Of a stretch of DNA of 64,000 bases, positions 16,742-26,457 are shown in pieces. Under the pieces are notes generated by a model. It was not told the DNA's origin. It saw only the letters and a program-made list of their open reading frames with translations, and made no database searches. Positions within the stretch are counted from its first letter, which is position 1; every line of letters begins with the position of its first letter. The position numbers and the translations under genes were made by a program. The stretch is from Xanthobacteraceae bacterium (GTDB lineage: Bacteria > Pseudomonadota > Alphaproteobacteria > Rhizobiales > Xanthobacteraceae): NCBI GenBank assembly GCA_030037645.1, contig JASHQI010000201.1, forward strand, positions 1 through 64,000, given 5' to 3'.

Positions 16742-17581
16742 TCACGCCGGCACTTCACCTTTGAGCATCAGGCGATAGAGATAACGGCGCTCGCGCATGT
16801 CGTAGTCGGGATTGGCTTGGTGCATGACGCTGCGGTTGTCCCACAGCACCCAGTCGCCGTAACGCCACTGGTGCCGATACTCGTACTTCTTTTGCGTCGC
16901 GTGCCGCATCAGCTCGTCGATCAGCGAAAGCGCGTCCTCGTCCGCCATGCCGACGATTGATTCCATGCGTACTGGATTGAGGAACAGCGCCTTGCGGCCG
17001 TTCTCCGGATGCGTGCGCACCAGCGGGTGAACACCGGGCGGCGGCAGATTGCGACGGCTTTCCTCATTGAGGCCGGAGAGGGCGCGGGGGCTATATTTGC
17101 TCTGGTAAACATGGAGCGCCTTGAGTCCGTCGATCCTTTGCTTGGTGCTCTCAGGCAGGTCGTCATAAGCATCGTGCATGTTGACGTATTGGGTGTCGCC
17201 GCCGCTCGACGGCAGCTCGACCGCAAATAGCGTCGTGGCCTTCGGCGGGCGGGGATGGTTGGAGTGGTCGGTGTGGAACGTCTCGCCCGGGATGATGCGC
17301 TTGCCGTTCACGATCTCGTCGTTGGAGACGAAATACACGTCCGGGTGACCTGGAACGTGGCGCTCCTTCTTGTCGTGCGGCTGCAGCTCACCGAATACCT
17401 GCGCCGCAGTCTTGAACTGATCCGGGTCGAAATGCTGATCGCGCATGACCAGCACGTGATGCTCGGCGAAGGCGCGGCTCAGCGTAGCGCGAGCGCCCGC
17501 ATCGATCGGCTGGGTGAAATCGAGGCCGACGACTTCGGCGCCAGTGTGATCCGTCAGCGGCGTGATGGTGAAGGATGCCAT
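16742..17581 (-). CDS. TauD/TfdA family Fe(II)/2-oxoglutarate dioxygenase
   Basis: 279 residues with GAGGGG upstream of the start. The N-terminus has HTGAEVVGLDFTQPID. The facial triad is visible in ETFHTDHSNH (HxD) and DNRSVMHQANPDY (distal His), and the 2-oxoglutarate Arg in RERRYLYRLML. The family hydroxylates taurine, alkyl sulfates, 2,4-D and similar acids. The substrate cannot be assigned. The end of the gene abuts that of the VIT-family gene in convergent orientation with no intergenic space. Confidence 0.92.
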   Translation of the reverse strand: MASFTITPLTDHTGAEVVGLDFTQPIDAGARATLSRAFAEHHVLVMRDQHFDPDQFKTAAQVFGELQPHDKKERHVPGHPDVYFVSNDEIVNGKRIIPGETFHTDHSNHPRPPKATTLFAVELPSSGGDTQYVNMHDAYDDLPESTKQRIDGLKALHVYQSKYSPRALSGLNEESRRNLPPPGVHPLVRTHPENGRKALFLNPVRMESIVGMADEDALSLIDELMRHATQKKYEYRHQWRYGDWVLWDNRSVMHQANPDYDMRERRYLYRLMLKGEVPA

Positions 17582-17812
17582 GATGCGTCCCCTCCACGCG
17601 TTCGGTTCCCAGAACGCTAGAGCCGCGCGCCGGGAGGGTCAAGCCGCGCCGGCACCGCGGATCGCAACTTTCGTCATCGCGCAGCCATGATGACTATGTC
17701 GCCGCCGCCCGGTCTAAGGCCGGCTTGTCAGCATGAACGCCTTGGTCCACGATCTCGTTGCGCGCCGACCATCAGAACAAGATCGGCTCGTGTGGCGCGG
17801 GGAGGAAAGCAC

Positions 17813-19201
17813 ATGATCGCCGGCAGCGGTATCGACCGTTATCAGATCGCGGCGCGCATGGAGCGGCTGCCGCTATCGCCTTGGCACAATAAGATGCGGC
17901 TGATCGTCGGCAGTGCAAATTTCTCCGATGCCTTCGACGCGCTCACCGTCGCCTATGTGCTGCCTGCGCTGATCCCGATGTGGCACATGGTTCCGGCACA
18001 GATCGGCGCACTGATTTCGATCGGCTATGCCGGTCAGGTCATCGGGGGACTCTTCTCCGGCTGGCTCGCCGATAAATACGGTCGCGTTCCGCTCATGGTC
18101 GGCAACATCGTGCTGTTCTCGCTGATGAGCCTGGCCTGCATCCTGGCTCAAAACTATCCAACCCTGTTCGCATTGCGCTTCCTGCAAGGGATCGGTCTCG
18201 GCGGCGAGGTCCCGATCGCCAACACCTATGTCAGCGAATTCGCCAAATCGAAGGGACGCGGCCGCTTTGTTCTTATTCAACAACTCATGTTTCCGATCGG
18301 ACTCACGACGGTAGGACTGATCGGCGTTTTCGTCGTGCCGATCTTGGGTTGGCAATGGATGTTCGTTCTTGGCGGCGTGCCGGTTCTGCTCGCCTTGCCG
18401 ATGATCCGGGCGCTGCCGGAATCACCGCGCTGGCTGGCGAGCCGCGGCCGTGACGAGGACGCGGATCGCGTGATGACGCAGATCGAGGCGCTGGTCTCGA
18501 AGCAAGGCGCCGTGTCATTGCCGCCGATCCCAGCCAACGTACCGCCGGCGGTCGCATCGGTCGGCCGCTTCCGCGACCTCTTTGCCGGCGTTTATCGCAA
18601 GCGCACTTTCTCGCTATGGGTGCTGTGGTTCTGCACCTATGGCATCACCTATGCGATGACCGGCTGGCTGCCGAGCATCATGCGCACGGTCTACCACGAG
18701 CCCGTGTCCCAATCGAACCTTTACGGATTTGTGTTGAACATCGCCGGGTTGTTGGTGCTGTTGTTGGCGGTCTTCACGATTGACCGGATCGGGCGCAAAG
18801 TCGCTTTTGCCGGTGGTTTTCTGCTGGCGGCGATTCCTCTCTTCGTCGCCGCATTTGCGCCGACCGTCAGCGCGCTCGGGCTTGCGACGCTCGCGACCCT
18901 CGCCTTCGCCGCGATGGGCATGATCCCGGGCTCGCTCGGCATGTATACGGCCGAGAATTATCCTAATCACCTGCGCGCTATCGGCAACGGCGCAACGAGC
19001 GTCTCGCAACGGCTGTCATCCGTAGTCAGTCCCTATCTCGTCGGCATCATCCTGCCGGCCTATGGCGTCAGCGGCGTCTACGGCATGTTCGCGGTGTTCG
19101 CCGTAATCGGGGGCATCACTTGCACGTTGTTCTCGGTGGAAACCGCCGGCAAGACCCTGGAAGAGCTCTCGCCGACCATCGCATCATCCAAATCAGCTTG
19201 A
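17813..19201 (+). CDS. MFS transporter, metabolite:proton symporter type
   Basis: 462 residues from ATG 17813 preceded by GGGGAGG; the frame is open further upstream but without support. Twelve membrane segments are readable. The loop 2-3 motif is GWLADKYGRVPLM, helix 4-5 has RFLQGIGLGGEVPIANTYVSE, and the mid-loop has RALPESPRWLASRGR, all typical of the sugar/aromatic acid/metabolite porters (SP, AAHS and MHS groups). The loop 8-9 motif TIDRIGRK is present. The substrate is probably an organic or aromatic acid. Confidence 0.88.
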   Translation: MIAGSGIDRYQIAARMERLPLSPWHNKMRLIVGSANFSDAFDALTVAYVLPALIPMWHMVPAQIGALISIGYAGQVIGGLFSGWLADKYGRVPLMVGNIVLFSLMSLACILAQNYPTLFALRFLQGIGLGGEVPIANTYVSEFAKSKGRGRFVLIQQLMFPIGLTTVGLIGVFVVPILGWQWMFVLGGVPVLLALPMIRALPESPRWLASRGRDEDADRVMTQIEALVSKQGAVSLPPIPANVPPAVASVGRFRDLFAGVYRKRTFSLWVLWFCTYGITYAMTGWLPSIMRTVYHEPVSQSNLYGFVLNIAGLLVLLLAVFTIDRIGRKVAFAGGFLLAAIPLFVAAFAPTVSALGLATLATLAFAAMGMIPGSLGMYTAENYPNHLRAIGNGATSVSQRLSSVVSPYLVGIILPAYGVSGVYGMFAVFAVIGGITCTLFSVETAGKTLEELSPTIASSKSA

Positions 19202-19226
19202 ATCCGTTGTTTGATTGGCCCGCGCT

Positions 19227-20717
19227 TCACGCCAACAGCCGACGGACCGCTGACGCCCATCCCGCGAGTTTTTGTTGACGCGTGGCGGCATCCATCTTTG
19301 GACTGAATCGACGCTCCAATCGCCAGAGATCCGAAAAACGATCCGGTTCCGGAAAAAATCCGGCCCGCAAGCCGGCCAGATAAGCGGCGCCGAGCGCTGT
19401 GGTCTCCTTGATTTGCGGCCGGTCGACGGTGCTCCCGATCAAGTCGGCGAGGCGCTGCATCGTCCAATCGGAGTTGGCCATGCCGCCGTCGACGCGCAGC
19501 GCCTTGAGCACGCTTTCCGTCTCTTGCCAATCCGCCTTCATCGCAGCGAGCAGGTCGGCGGTCTGAAAGCACACGCTTTCAAGCGCGGCCCGCGCCAGTT
19601 CGCGGGGGCCGGTCGCCCGCGTCAAACCAAACAGCGCGCCGCGCGCGTCGGGTCGCCAATGCGGCGCGCCCAGACCGACGAAGGCGGGAACCAAAATGAC
19701 TTCCTGCGTGGAATCCGCCGCTTGCGCCAACGCACCGGTCTCCTCGGCGCTTTGCACGACACGCAGGCCATCGCGCAGCCACTGCACTGCTGCACCGGCG
19801 ATGAAAATCGAGCCCTCGAGAGCGTAGGTGCGCCTGCCGTCGAGCTGATAGGCGACGGTGGTGAGGAGCCTGTTCTTGGACGCCGCCGGCATTGCACCGG
19901 TATTGAGCAGCGCGAAGCACCCGGTGCCATAGGTGGCCTTGAGCATGCCCGGCGCGAAGCAGGCTTGGCCGATCAGCGCAGCTTGCTGGTCGCCGGCCAT
20001 CCCATAAATCGGGATCGCGGCGCCGAACAATTCAGGGTCAGTGACGCCGAACGGGGCGGATGAATCGAGGACCAGCGGCAGAATCGCTTTCGGAACGCCA
20101 AGCAAACCCAACAGCTCGTCGTCCCATTGGCCATCATGGATGTTGAACAACAGCGTGCGTGACGCGTTCGTTGCATCGGTGGCATGCACCTTGCCACCGG
20201 TGAGACGCCACAGCAAGTACGTGTCCACCGTCCCGAACGCGAGATGCTCGCGGGCGGCCAATTCGGCGGCGCGTCGAGCATGATCCAGAAGCCAGCGAAC
20301 TTTGGTGCCGGAAAAATATGGATCGAGCAAGAGTCCGGTCTTAGCCGTAAATATTTTTTCGTGACCATTGGCTTTGAGTCGTGCGCAGATATCCGTAGTG
20401 CGCCGATCCTGCCAGACGATGGCGCGATGGACAGGACGCCCGGTGGCGCGGTCCCATAACAGCGTCGTCTCGCGCTGATTGGTGATGCCGATGGCGACAA
20501 TGTCCTTGGCGGTCGCGCCGGCGCTGCGCAGTGCCGCGCGGCAGGTCTCAATCGTCGTCGCCCACAGGTCCTCGGGCTCGTGCTCGACTTCGCCGTCGGC
20601 TGGAAAATGCTGCGGGAATTCCCGTTGCGAAACGGCCGCGATCGAGGTGTCGGGGCGAAACAACATCGCCCGGCTAGAAGTCGTGCCCTGATCGATCGCC
20701 AAGACATAGGAGGTCAC
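19227..20717 (-). CDS. glpK: glycerol kinase
   Basis: 496 residues starting at GTG 20717 just downstream of GGAGGAG. FGGY kinase motifs: [42 protein letters not shown] (read in part: [11 protein letters not shown]), [25 protein letters not shown], and the C-terminal FGGY signature [16 protein letters not shown]. It phosphorylates glycerol to sn-glycerol-3-phosphate. It lies 33 nt after ugd on the same strand, at the end of a polysaccharide-gene operon rather than with glpF or glpD. No glycerol regulator or facilitator is nearby. Confidence 0.95.
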   Translation of the reverse strand: MTSYVLAIDQGTTSSRAMLFRPDTSIAAVSQREFPQHFPADGEVEHEPEDLWATTIETCRAALRSAGATAKDIVAIGITNQRETTLLWDRATGRPVHRAIVWQDRRTTDICARLKANGHEKIFTAKTGLLLDPYFSGTKVRWLLDHARRAAELAAREHLAFGTVDTYLLWRLTGGKVHATDATNASRTLLFNIHDGQWDDELLGLLGVPKAILPLVLDSSAPFGVTDPELFGAAIPIYGMAGDQQAALIGQACFAPGMLKATYGTGCFALLNTGAMPAASKNRLLTTVAYQLDGRRTYALEGSIFIAGAAVQWLRDGLRVVQSAEETGALAQAADSTQEVILVPAFVGLGAPHWRPDARGALFGLTRATGPRELARAALESVCFQTADLLAAMKADWQETESVLKALRVDGGMANSDWTMQRLADLIGSTVDRPQIKETTALGAAYLAGLRAGFFPEPDRFSDLWRLERRFSPKMDAATRQQKLAGWASAVRRLLA

Positions 20718-20750
20718 GCACTCCTCCCCGTGCCGGAACGTCTAAACGTG

Positions 20751-22061
20751 CTATTCGACCCCTGCCCGCCCAACCGCAACATAGCGGAAGCCCGCCCGTT
20801 TCATCTTCTCGGCGCGATAGATATTGCGCAGGTCGACGATTACGGGCTGTGCCATCTCGCTTTTGAGTCGCGCCAGATCGAGCGCCCGGAACCGCTCCCA
20901 TTCGGTTGCGATCACGACCGCGTCGGCGCCATCGGCCGCGGCATAGGCGCTATGGCAATAGACAACCGTCTCAAGCTTCGCCTTGGCCTGCTCCATGCCG
21001 GCCGGATCGTACGCCCGCACGATCGCACCGAGATCCTGCAATGCCGTGATCAACGGGATCGCCGGCGAGTCTCGGGTATCGTCGGTATTCGGCTTGAAGG
21101 TCAAGCCGAGCACGGCAATGGTCTTGCCGCGCACGGAGCCTCCAAGTGCCGTCACCACTTTGCGCGCCATGGCGCGCTTGCGCTGCTCGTTCACCGCCGA
21201 GACGGTTTCTACGATGCGCAGCGCGACGCCATGATCATGCGCAGTCTTCAACAGTGCGGTGGCGTCCTTGGGAAAGCACGAGCCGCCAAAGCCGGGACCG
21301 GCATGCAGGAATTTTCCGCCGATGCGATTGTCGAGGCCCATGCCACGCGCCACCTCCTGCACGTCGGCGCCGACCTGCTCGCACAGGTCGGCAATTTCGT
21401 TGATGAAGGTGATCTTGGTGGCGAGGAAAGCGTTGGCCGCATATTTGATGAGTTCAGCCGTGCGCCGACTGACATAAATGATCGGCGGCTCATTCAGATA
21501 AAGCGGACGATAGATTTCCGCGAGGATTGCGCGCGCACGCAGATCGTCGCTGCCGACCACAATGCGGTCAGGATGCTTGAAGTCCTGGATAGCTGCGCCT
21601 TCACGCAAGAATTCCGGGTTGGACACGACCGCGATATCGGCATCGGGGCGTTTCTCACGCAAAATGCGTTCGATCTCGTCACCGGTGCCGACAGGAACGG
21701 TCGATTTCGTGACCACGATGGCGGAGCGAGACAAAAGCGGCGCGATGGTGCGTACCGCGTCATAAACGAAGCTCACGTCGGCGTGGCCGTCGCCGCGCCG
21801 TGACGGCGTGCCGACCGCGATAAACACGGCGTCGGCATGGCCGAGGTCCATCGCCGCTTCAGCGAAGGCCAGGCGGCCCTGCCGCATATTGACCTCAACA
21901 AGCTCGGCAAGGCCCGGCTCGAAGATCGGAATCTCGCCACGATTGAGAGCCGCCACTCGCGCGCCGTCGCTGTCGGTGCAAGTCACGGTATGACCGAAAT
22001 CGGCAAAGCAGGCGCCGGAAACCAGCCCCACATATCCGGCGCCAATCATGGTCACACGCAT
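20751..22061 (-). CDS. ugd: UDP-glucose 6-dehydrogenase
   Basis: 436 residues with GGAG upstream. N-terminal Rossmann GAGYVGLVSGACFADFGH, IAVGTPSRRGDGHAD, TKSTVPVGTG, the central NEIADLCEQVGAD and the catalytic Cys in GPGFGGSCFPKD, followed by LGLTFKPNTDDTRDSPA and a C-terminal UDP-binding domain. It makes UDP-glucuronate, the substrate for the UDP-glucuronate 4-epimerase encoded at 31218. It lies 17 nt after the MurJ-family gene. The motif set fits UDP-glucose rather than UDP-GlcNAc dehydrogenase, but the substrate has not been proven. Confidence 0.93.
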   Translation of the reverse strand: MRVTMIGAGYVGLVSGACFADFGHTVTCTDSDGARVAALNRGEIPIFEPGLAELVEVNMRQGRLAFAEAAMDLGHADAVFIAVGTPSRRGDGHADVSFVYDAVRTIAPLLSRSAIVVTKSTVPVGTGDEIERILREKRPDADIAVVSNPEFLREGAAIQDFKHPDRIVVGSDDLRARAILAEIYRPLYLNEPPIIYVSRRTAELIKYAANAFLATKITFINEIADLCEQVGADVQEVARGMGLDNRIGGKFLHAGPGFGGSCFPKDATALLKTAHDHGVALRIVETVSAVNEQRKRAMARKVVTALGGSVRGKTIAVLGLTFKPNTDDTRDSPAIPLITALQDLGAIVRAYDPAGMEQAKAKLETVVYCHSAYAAADGADAVVIATEWERFRALDLARLKSEMAQPVIVDLRNIYRAEKMKRAGFRYVAVGRAGVE

Positions 22062-22078
22062 TAAATACTCCGATCGAA

Positions 22079-23683
22079 CTAGATTTCATCCGGCCCGGCG
22101 GCCGGTGCGGATGTGCCCTCGAACGCGCCGATCGTCGCCGCCGGGGCATCGTGCGCATGCTTTCGCATGAGCGACAGCCAGCGCCGACCGAACAGCGCGA
22201 TAACGAGCACGCCATAGAACGCGCCGCCTAGCAAGACCAGCAGGAGCAATTCGGATAGATCACGAAATCTAGGCAGTGATGATAACAGGTATGTGATGAC
22301 GCGCGCCGCGACGACAAGAAATATGAAGAACGAAAATCCGGCAACGCCGAGCTTCGTCAGTGACGATTTCAGAGTCGCGTCGGAAGCAATGAAGCCGGCG
22401 CGAAATGCAAAATAGAGCACCAAAATAAAATTGATCCATGCCCCGATCGAGGTCGCCAGCGCCAGGCCGACCTGCGCCATGGAGCCCATCAGCGCAATCT
22501 TGCACGCAATGTTCACTGCGGTGCCGGTCAGCGCCGCTTTGACCGGCGTCAAGGTGTCGCCGCGCGCCAGGAAGGGCGCTACGACGCTGCGGATGAGCAC
22601 GAACGGGACGAGCCCAATGGTGTAGGCCACCAGTGTCATGGCCGCCGCATGCGCATCCTCGGCCGTGAACGCACCGCGCATGAACAGGCCACGCATGATG
22701 AGACCGGGTATCACCAGGAAGGCCACGACGCACGGGATCGCCAACAGCAGCGCAAACTCGATGGCCCGGTTTTGCGCCGAACGGGCACCCTCATGGTCGC
22801 CCGACGCCACCCTGCTCGTCATCTCCGGTACCAGCACCGTGCCGACCGCGATTCCGATGACGCCGATCGGCAACTGATCGATGCGGTCGGCGTAATAGAG
22901 CGCAGACAGCGCACCTGCCGACAGGAAGCTCGCGATGATGGTGTCGGCAAACAACGCAAGCTGCGTGCCGGCTGAGCCGAATGTCGCCGGCACCAGCGCT
23001 TTGAAGAAGCGCTTTACATCGTCGTCCCAGCGCAAGGCGCGAAACCAGGTCGCAACGCCGCTGTATAATGTGTCGCCGCCGACCAGCGCGGCCTGCAGCA
23101 CGCCCGAGACCAGCACGCCCCATGCCGCCGCATAACCTGCGCTCGGAAAGTATGCCGCCAGCGCCAGCGTCACCATCATCGACAGATTAAGCAGGATCGG
23201 CGCTGCAGCGGCGGCCGCGAATCGATGCAGCGCATTGAGGATGCCGCCCCACAAGGTCACGAGCGTGATGAGCAAAAGATACGGGAACGTGATCCGCGTC
23301 AGGCTGACTGCCAGCGCGAACTCATTCGGTCTGTGCGAGAAGCCCGGGGCCAGTACCTCGATCACCTGCGGCGTGAATATCAGCGCGAGCGCGAGCAGCA
23401 CCACCTGCGTCGCAACCAGAAGAGTGAAGATGCTATCGCCGAACGATCTTGCGGCCGCCGCCCCACCCTGGGTGCGAACGCGCGCATAGGCCGGGATGAA
23501 CGCGGCATTGAAGGCGCCCTCGGCAAAAATGGCGCGAAAATGGTTCGGCAGCCGGAATGCGACAAAGAAGGCGTCCGCCACCGGCCCGGCGCCAATAACA
23601 GCCGCGAGCATGACATCGCGCAGAAAGCCGGTCAGGCGCGAGAACAGCGTATAACCGCCGACAGTGAGTATCTTCCCGAACAT
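22079..23683 (-). CDS. murJ: MurJ/MviN family lipid-linked oligosaccharide flippase
   Basis: 534 residues from ATG 23683; the frame is open further upstream through the adjacent gene region but homology starts here. The MurJ N-terminus GGYTLFSRLTGFLRDVMLAA, AFFVAFRLPNHFRAIFAEGAFNAAFIPAYA (in part: RLPNHFRAIFAEGAF) and about 14 membrane helices are present, with conserved Arg and Asp residues in helices 1-2 and RDQLPIGVIGIAVGT-like DQLPIGVIGIAVGT. It flips lipid II for peptidoglycan. Here it lies inside a sugar operon between an aminotransferase and ugd, so a role in polysaccharide export is an alternative. Confidence 0.88.
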   Translation of the reverse strand: MFGKILTVGGYTLFSRLTGFLRDVMLAAVIGAGPVADAFFVAFRLPNHFRAIFAEGAFNAAFIPAYARVRTQGGAAAARSFGDSIFTLLVATQVVLLALALIFTPQVIEVLAPGFSHRPNEFALAVSLTRITFPYLLLITLVTLWGGILNALHRFAAAAAAPILLNLSMMVTLALAAYFPSAGYAAAWGVLVSGVLQAALVGGDTLYSGVATWFRALRWDDDVKRFFKALVPATFGSAGTQLALFADTIIASFLSAGALSALYYADRIDQLPIGVIGIAVGTVLVPEMTSRVASGDHEGARSAQNRAIEFALLLAIPCVVAFLVIPGLIMRGLFMRGAFTAEDAHAAAMTLVAYTIGLVPFVLIRSVVAPFLARGDTLTPVKAALTGTAVNIACKIALMGSMAQVGLALATSIGAWINFILVLYFAFRAGFIASDATLKSSLTKLGVAGFSFFIFLVVAARVITYLLSSLPRFRDLSELLLLVLLGGAFYGVLVIALFGRRWLSLMRKHAHDAPAATIGAFEGTSAPAAGPDEI

Positions 23684-23736
23684 TGCCGCCTTTTTGGACG
23701 CTACTGGGTGGTCGCGCGCGCCCTGGGCGCCCCGAA

Positions 23737-24891
23737 TCAGCCCGCCAGCTCGTGTCGAACAGCGGCAATGATACGGTCTTGCACGGCCCGGTCGAGATAG
23801 GCGTGCATCGGCAGGCTGATCACTTCCTCGGCGAGGCGATCGCTCACTGGCACACCGCCGTTGGCCAAGGGAAAGCCGCTGTAAGCCGGCTGGCGATGCA
23901 ATGGCTTGGTGTAATAAATCGCCGTCGGAATACCCTGCGACTTGAGCGCCGCCGCAAGCGCGTCGCGCCGTCCCGGCGCAAGCCGGATCGTGTATTGCGC
24001 CCACACCGAGGTCGATTCGTTGCCGACGACCGGCACCTTGGCAACATCGGCGAGCCCATCCGCGTAGCGTGCCGCCACGAGACCGCGGGCGGTGATCTCC
24101 TCGGGGAAGATCTTGAGTTTTTCAAGCAACACCGCAGCCTGGATGGAATCCAGCCGGCCGGTGATGCCAATCCGCGCGGCCTCGTATTTGTCGACACCCT
24201 CGCCATGCACGCGCAGGCTTTTCACCCGCGCGGCAAGCGCGTCGTCGTCCGTGAACACGGCGCCGCCGTCGCCATAGCAACCGAGCGGCTTTGCTGGAAA
24301 AAAGCTTGTCGCCGTTGCCGTCGCCACGGTCCCGAGCTTGCGCCCGCGGTAGGTCGCACCGAAGGCCTGCGCGGCGTCGTCGAGCACCTTGAGGCGGTGC
24401 GCATCCGCAATTGCCGCTATGGCGTCGTGATCCGCCGGCAGTCCGAACAGATCGACTGGAATGACGGCTTTCGGTTTGAGTCCGAGCCTTTGCGCCGTCG
24501 TCACAGCATGCTCGCAACTGGCAGGGTCGAGATTGAAAGTCTCGGGCTCGACATCGGCAATCACCGGCGTGGCGCCAAGCAGCACCACCATTTCAGCGGT
24601 CGCGTGATAGGTGAACGATGGGCAAATCACCGCGTCGCCCGGCCCGATCCCCCACGCCATCAGGACGAGGAGCAGCGCGTCGGTTCCACTCGAGCATCCG
24701 ATGACATGCCGCGTGCCGCAAAACGATGCGAGCTCGGCTTCGAGTGCGCGCACCTCGGGGCCCTGGATGAACTGGCAATGGGCGAGCACGCGCGCGACCG
24801 CGTCATCGATCGCACGACCGAGCCGGCGGCGCTGGGCTGCGACATCGATAAACGGTATCGGCTTTTCTTCAAGCCGCGCGTGCTGATTCAT
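23737..24891 (-). CDS. DegT/DnrJ/EryC1/StrS sugar aminotransferase (WbpE-like)
   Basis: 384 residues from ATG 24891 (a GTG at 24903 is an alternative). PLP type-I fold motifs are GCSSGTDALLLVLMAWGIGPGD (in part: GCSSGTDALLL), PVDLFGLPAD, KVLDDAAQAFGATY, and the Schiff-base lysine in TSFFPAKPLGCYGDGGA. The sequence is closest in style to WbpE/WlbC, which aminate UDP-3-keto-GlcNAc-uronate. The partner dehydrogenase (WbpB/WlbA-like) is the next gene upstream, 29 nt away from this ATG. It would act in the cytosol on a nucleotide sugar for O-antigen or capsule. Confidence 0.9.
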   Translation of the reverse strand: MNQHARLEEKPIPFIDVAAQRRRLGRAIDDAVARVLAHCQFIQGPEVRALEAELASFCGTRHVIGCSSGTDALLLVLMAWGIGPGDAVICPSFTYHATAEMVVLLGATPVIADVEPETFNLDPASCEHAVTTAQRLGLKPKAVIPVDLFGLPADHDAIAAIADAHRLKVLDDAAQAFGATYRGRKLGTVATATATSFFPAKPLGCYGDGGAVFTDDDALAARVKSLRVHGEGVDKYEAARIGITGRLDSIQAAVLLEKLKIFPEEITARGLVAARYADGLADVAKVPVVGNESTSVWAQYTIRLAPGRRDALAAALKSQGIPTAIYYTKPLHRQPAYSGFPLANGGVPVSDRLAEEVISLPMHAYLDRAVQDRIIAAVRHELAG

Positions 24892-24920
24892 CGCCTGAGC
24901 CACGCTTTAACGGGTCCCAT

Positions 24921-25889
24921 TCAACCAACCACGCGCCGTGGAGCCTTGCGCTGCGGTGGGCTTGATTGTGCTACGCGCGCGTTAAGGCAGCGAATTGCGA
25001 TTTCAAGGCTGGCGACTCCCTCTTCACCGGTCACCGGAGGTATCTCGCCGCGGCGCACCGCGTTGATGAACGCCATCAGTTCGGCACGCAGTGGCTCGGC
25101 ATAACCCACCGATAGATGCCGCATCGAATAGCTGCCGTCGGGCTGAAAGCCGAAGCATTCCGTGACTTGCAGCGTCAACAGGTCGCCAATGAGATATTTG
25201 TCGCGTGTGGCGATGTGGATGGTGCGCGCCTTGAATGGCGTAAGCCAGTTGGTATTGATATGCGCCAACACGCCCGAAGCGGTTCGGAACTGCAAGAGCG
25301 CAATATCCTCTCGCTCCGCGACCGCGCTTGATGTCTGCGGTTGAATTTCGACGATCTCGGATTCCGTGAACCAGCGGATGAGGTCGATATCGTGCACCGC
25401 GAGATCGATAACAACGCCTACATTCGACATCCGCGGCGGAAACGGTCCGACCCGAGTGATTGCAATGGAGAGGATGTGCTGGTCCGTGATCGCGCGCTTG
25501 AGCGTCTCGACTGCTGGATTGAACCGCTCGACGTGGCCCGCCATCAGCGTGACACCGGCGCGGCCGGCCGCGGCGACGATGGCGCGACCCTCCTCGATCG
25601 TGGACGCGATCGGCTTCTCCACCAGAATATGCACGCCGTGTGAGGCGCATTCGAGTGCGATATCGCGATGAAAGTGAGTCGGGGCCGCAATCGTTACGGC
25701 GTCGACTCCGGCGCGGATCAGAGGGTCGACAGTGCTGAATGTGGCACAACCGAGCGTCCCACCTACACGATCCCGCTGCTTGGAATCGGGATCGACAACG
25801 CCCACCAGCTTGACCCCGGGCAGGTCCGCGAGCACCCGCGCATGGTTTGATCCCATTACGCCGACGCCAACCACCCCGACCCGCAACAT
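24921..25889 (-). CDS. Gfo/Idh/MocA oxidoreductase (WbpB/WlbA-like)
   Basis: 322 residues from ATG 25889; ATGs at 25922 and 25937 are alternatives and the choice follows the Rossmann start LRVGVVGVGVMGSNHARVL. The EKP motif occurs in ILVEKPIAS, and the active-site region in VIDLAVHDIDLIRW with conserved Asp/His. The family oxidises or reduces sugar C3 positions with NAD(P). Next to a WbpE-like aminotransferase it most likely produces the 3-keto uronate intermediate of 2,3-diamino uronic acids. No WbpD-like acetyltransferase is seen in this operon. Confidence 0.85.
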   Translation of the reverse strand: MLRVGVVGVGVMGSNHARVLADLPGVKLVGVVDPDSKQRDRVGGTLGCATFSTVDPLIRAGVDAVTIAAPTHFHRDIALECASHGVHILVEKPIASTIEEGRAIVAAAGRAGVTLMAGHVERFNPAVETLKRAITDQHILSIAITRVGPFPPRMSNVGVVIDLAVHDIDLIRWFTESEIVEIQPQTSSAVAEREDIALLQFRTASGVLAHINTNWLTPFKARTIHIATRDKYLIGDLLTLQVTECFGFQPDGSYSMRHLSVGYAEPLRAELMAFINAVRRGEIPPVTGEEGVASLEIAIRCLNARVAQSSPPQRKAPRRVVG

Positions 25890-26229
25890 CCCGTCCACAC
25901 CCACCTTTACCGCCCGATCCATGATTGAAGGCCCCACTCAACAGCCGGCCCCACCCTTCCCCTAGCATGCTCGCGGCCAACTGGCGACCCAAGCCACAAG
26001 AGCTTGTGAACACATTTGGATTCAGTTCGTTTCAGGCGCGAGAGGGCTCGTTGCGCCGGGCAGTGTACACGCATCGAGCGAGAGCCCCGAGCCCTTTCTC
26101 GACGGTCACGTCAGACCATTTGTTTTGCAACTACAGGTTGTTTTATGAAACGCGACGCGACCTCGATCGCAAAAGAATCTCACGCCCCGGCACCGCTGGC
26201 CAAGGGGATGCGATCTGATTCCACAATCC
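25890..26229. other. intergenic region without a supported gene
   Basis: About 340 nt upstream of the Gfo/Idh/MocA gene. Open frames here are arginine-rich and lack ribosome sites. The less GC-rich stretch at 26110-26150 (with two TTGTTTT motifs) may include the promoter of the five-gene operon that runs to glpK. Nothing else was recognised. Confidence 0.4.
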
Positions 26230-26457
26230 TTAGCGCGTCGGCTCGTGCTCGCGCTCCTCAATATCCGAGAGCAGTGGAGATTCGACGTGTGGCGGCTCGT
26301 CACGTGACACCGTATAGCCGCGGTCGCGCAATGCTCTGAGCAGGCCTCGAACATCGCCCTCGCTCAGTCTCTCGCTAAAGGGCTGGCCGTTTTGGAACCT
26401 GTAGTCGGTTTGGTAGCACAGGCCAGCTAACTCTCTCGCCAATTTATCGACGTCCAT
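26230..26457 (-). CDS. small hypothetical protein
   Basis: 75 residues, acidic and basic mixed, hydrophilic, with no membrane segment. The start at 26457 has a strong ribosome site (AGGGAGG, 6 nt upstream), the best reason to believe it. The protein begins MDVDKLARELAGLCYQTDYR and continues with a predicted helix ERLSEGDVRGLLRALRDRGYTVSRDE, resembling a small winged-helix-like or regulatory fragment. No family was recognised. It stands alone between two operons. Confidence 0.6.
   Translation of the reverse strand: MDVDKLARELAGLCYQTDYRFQNGQPFSERLSEGDVRGLLRALRDRGYTVSRDEPPHVESPLLSDIEEREHEPTR

Noticed and set aside
22079-24004. Longer MurJ start at 24004
   Set aside because: The extra 107 residues are antisense or out-of-frame sequence over the 3' end of the aminotransferase gene and do not match the family; MFGKIL at 23683 does.
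26016-26339. 107-codon plus-strand frame between operons
   Set aside because: Arg-rich and low-complexity, no ribosome site, antisense to the better-supported 75-residue gene.
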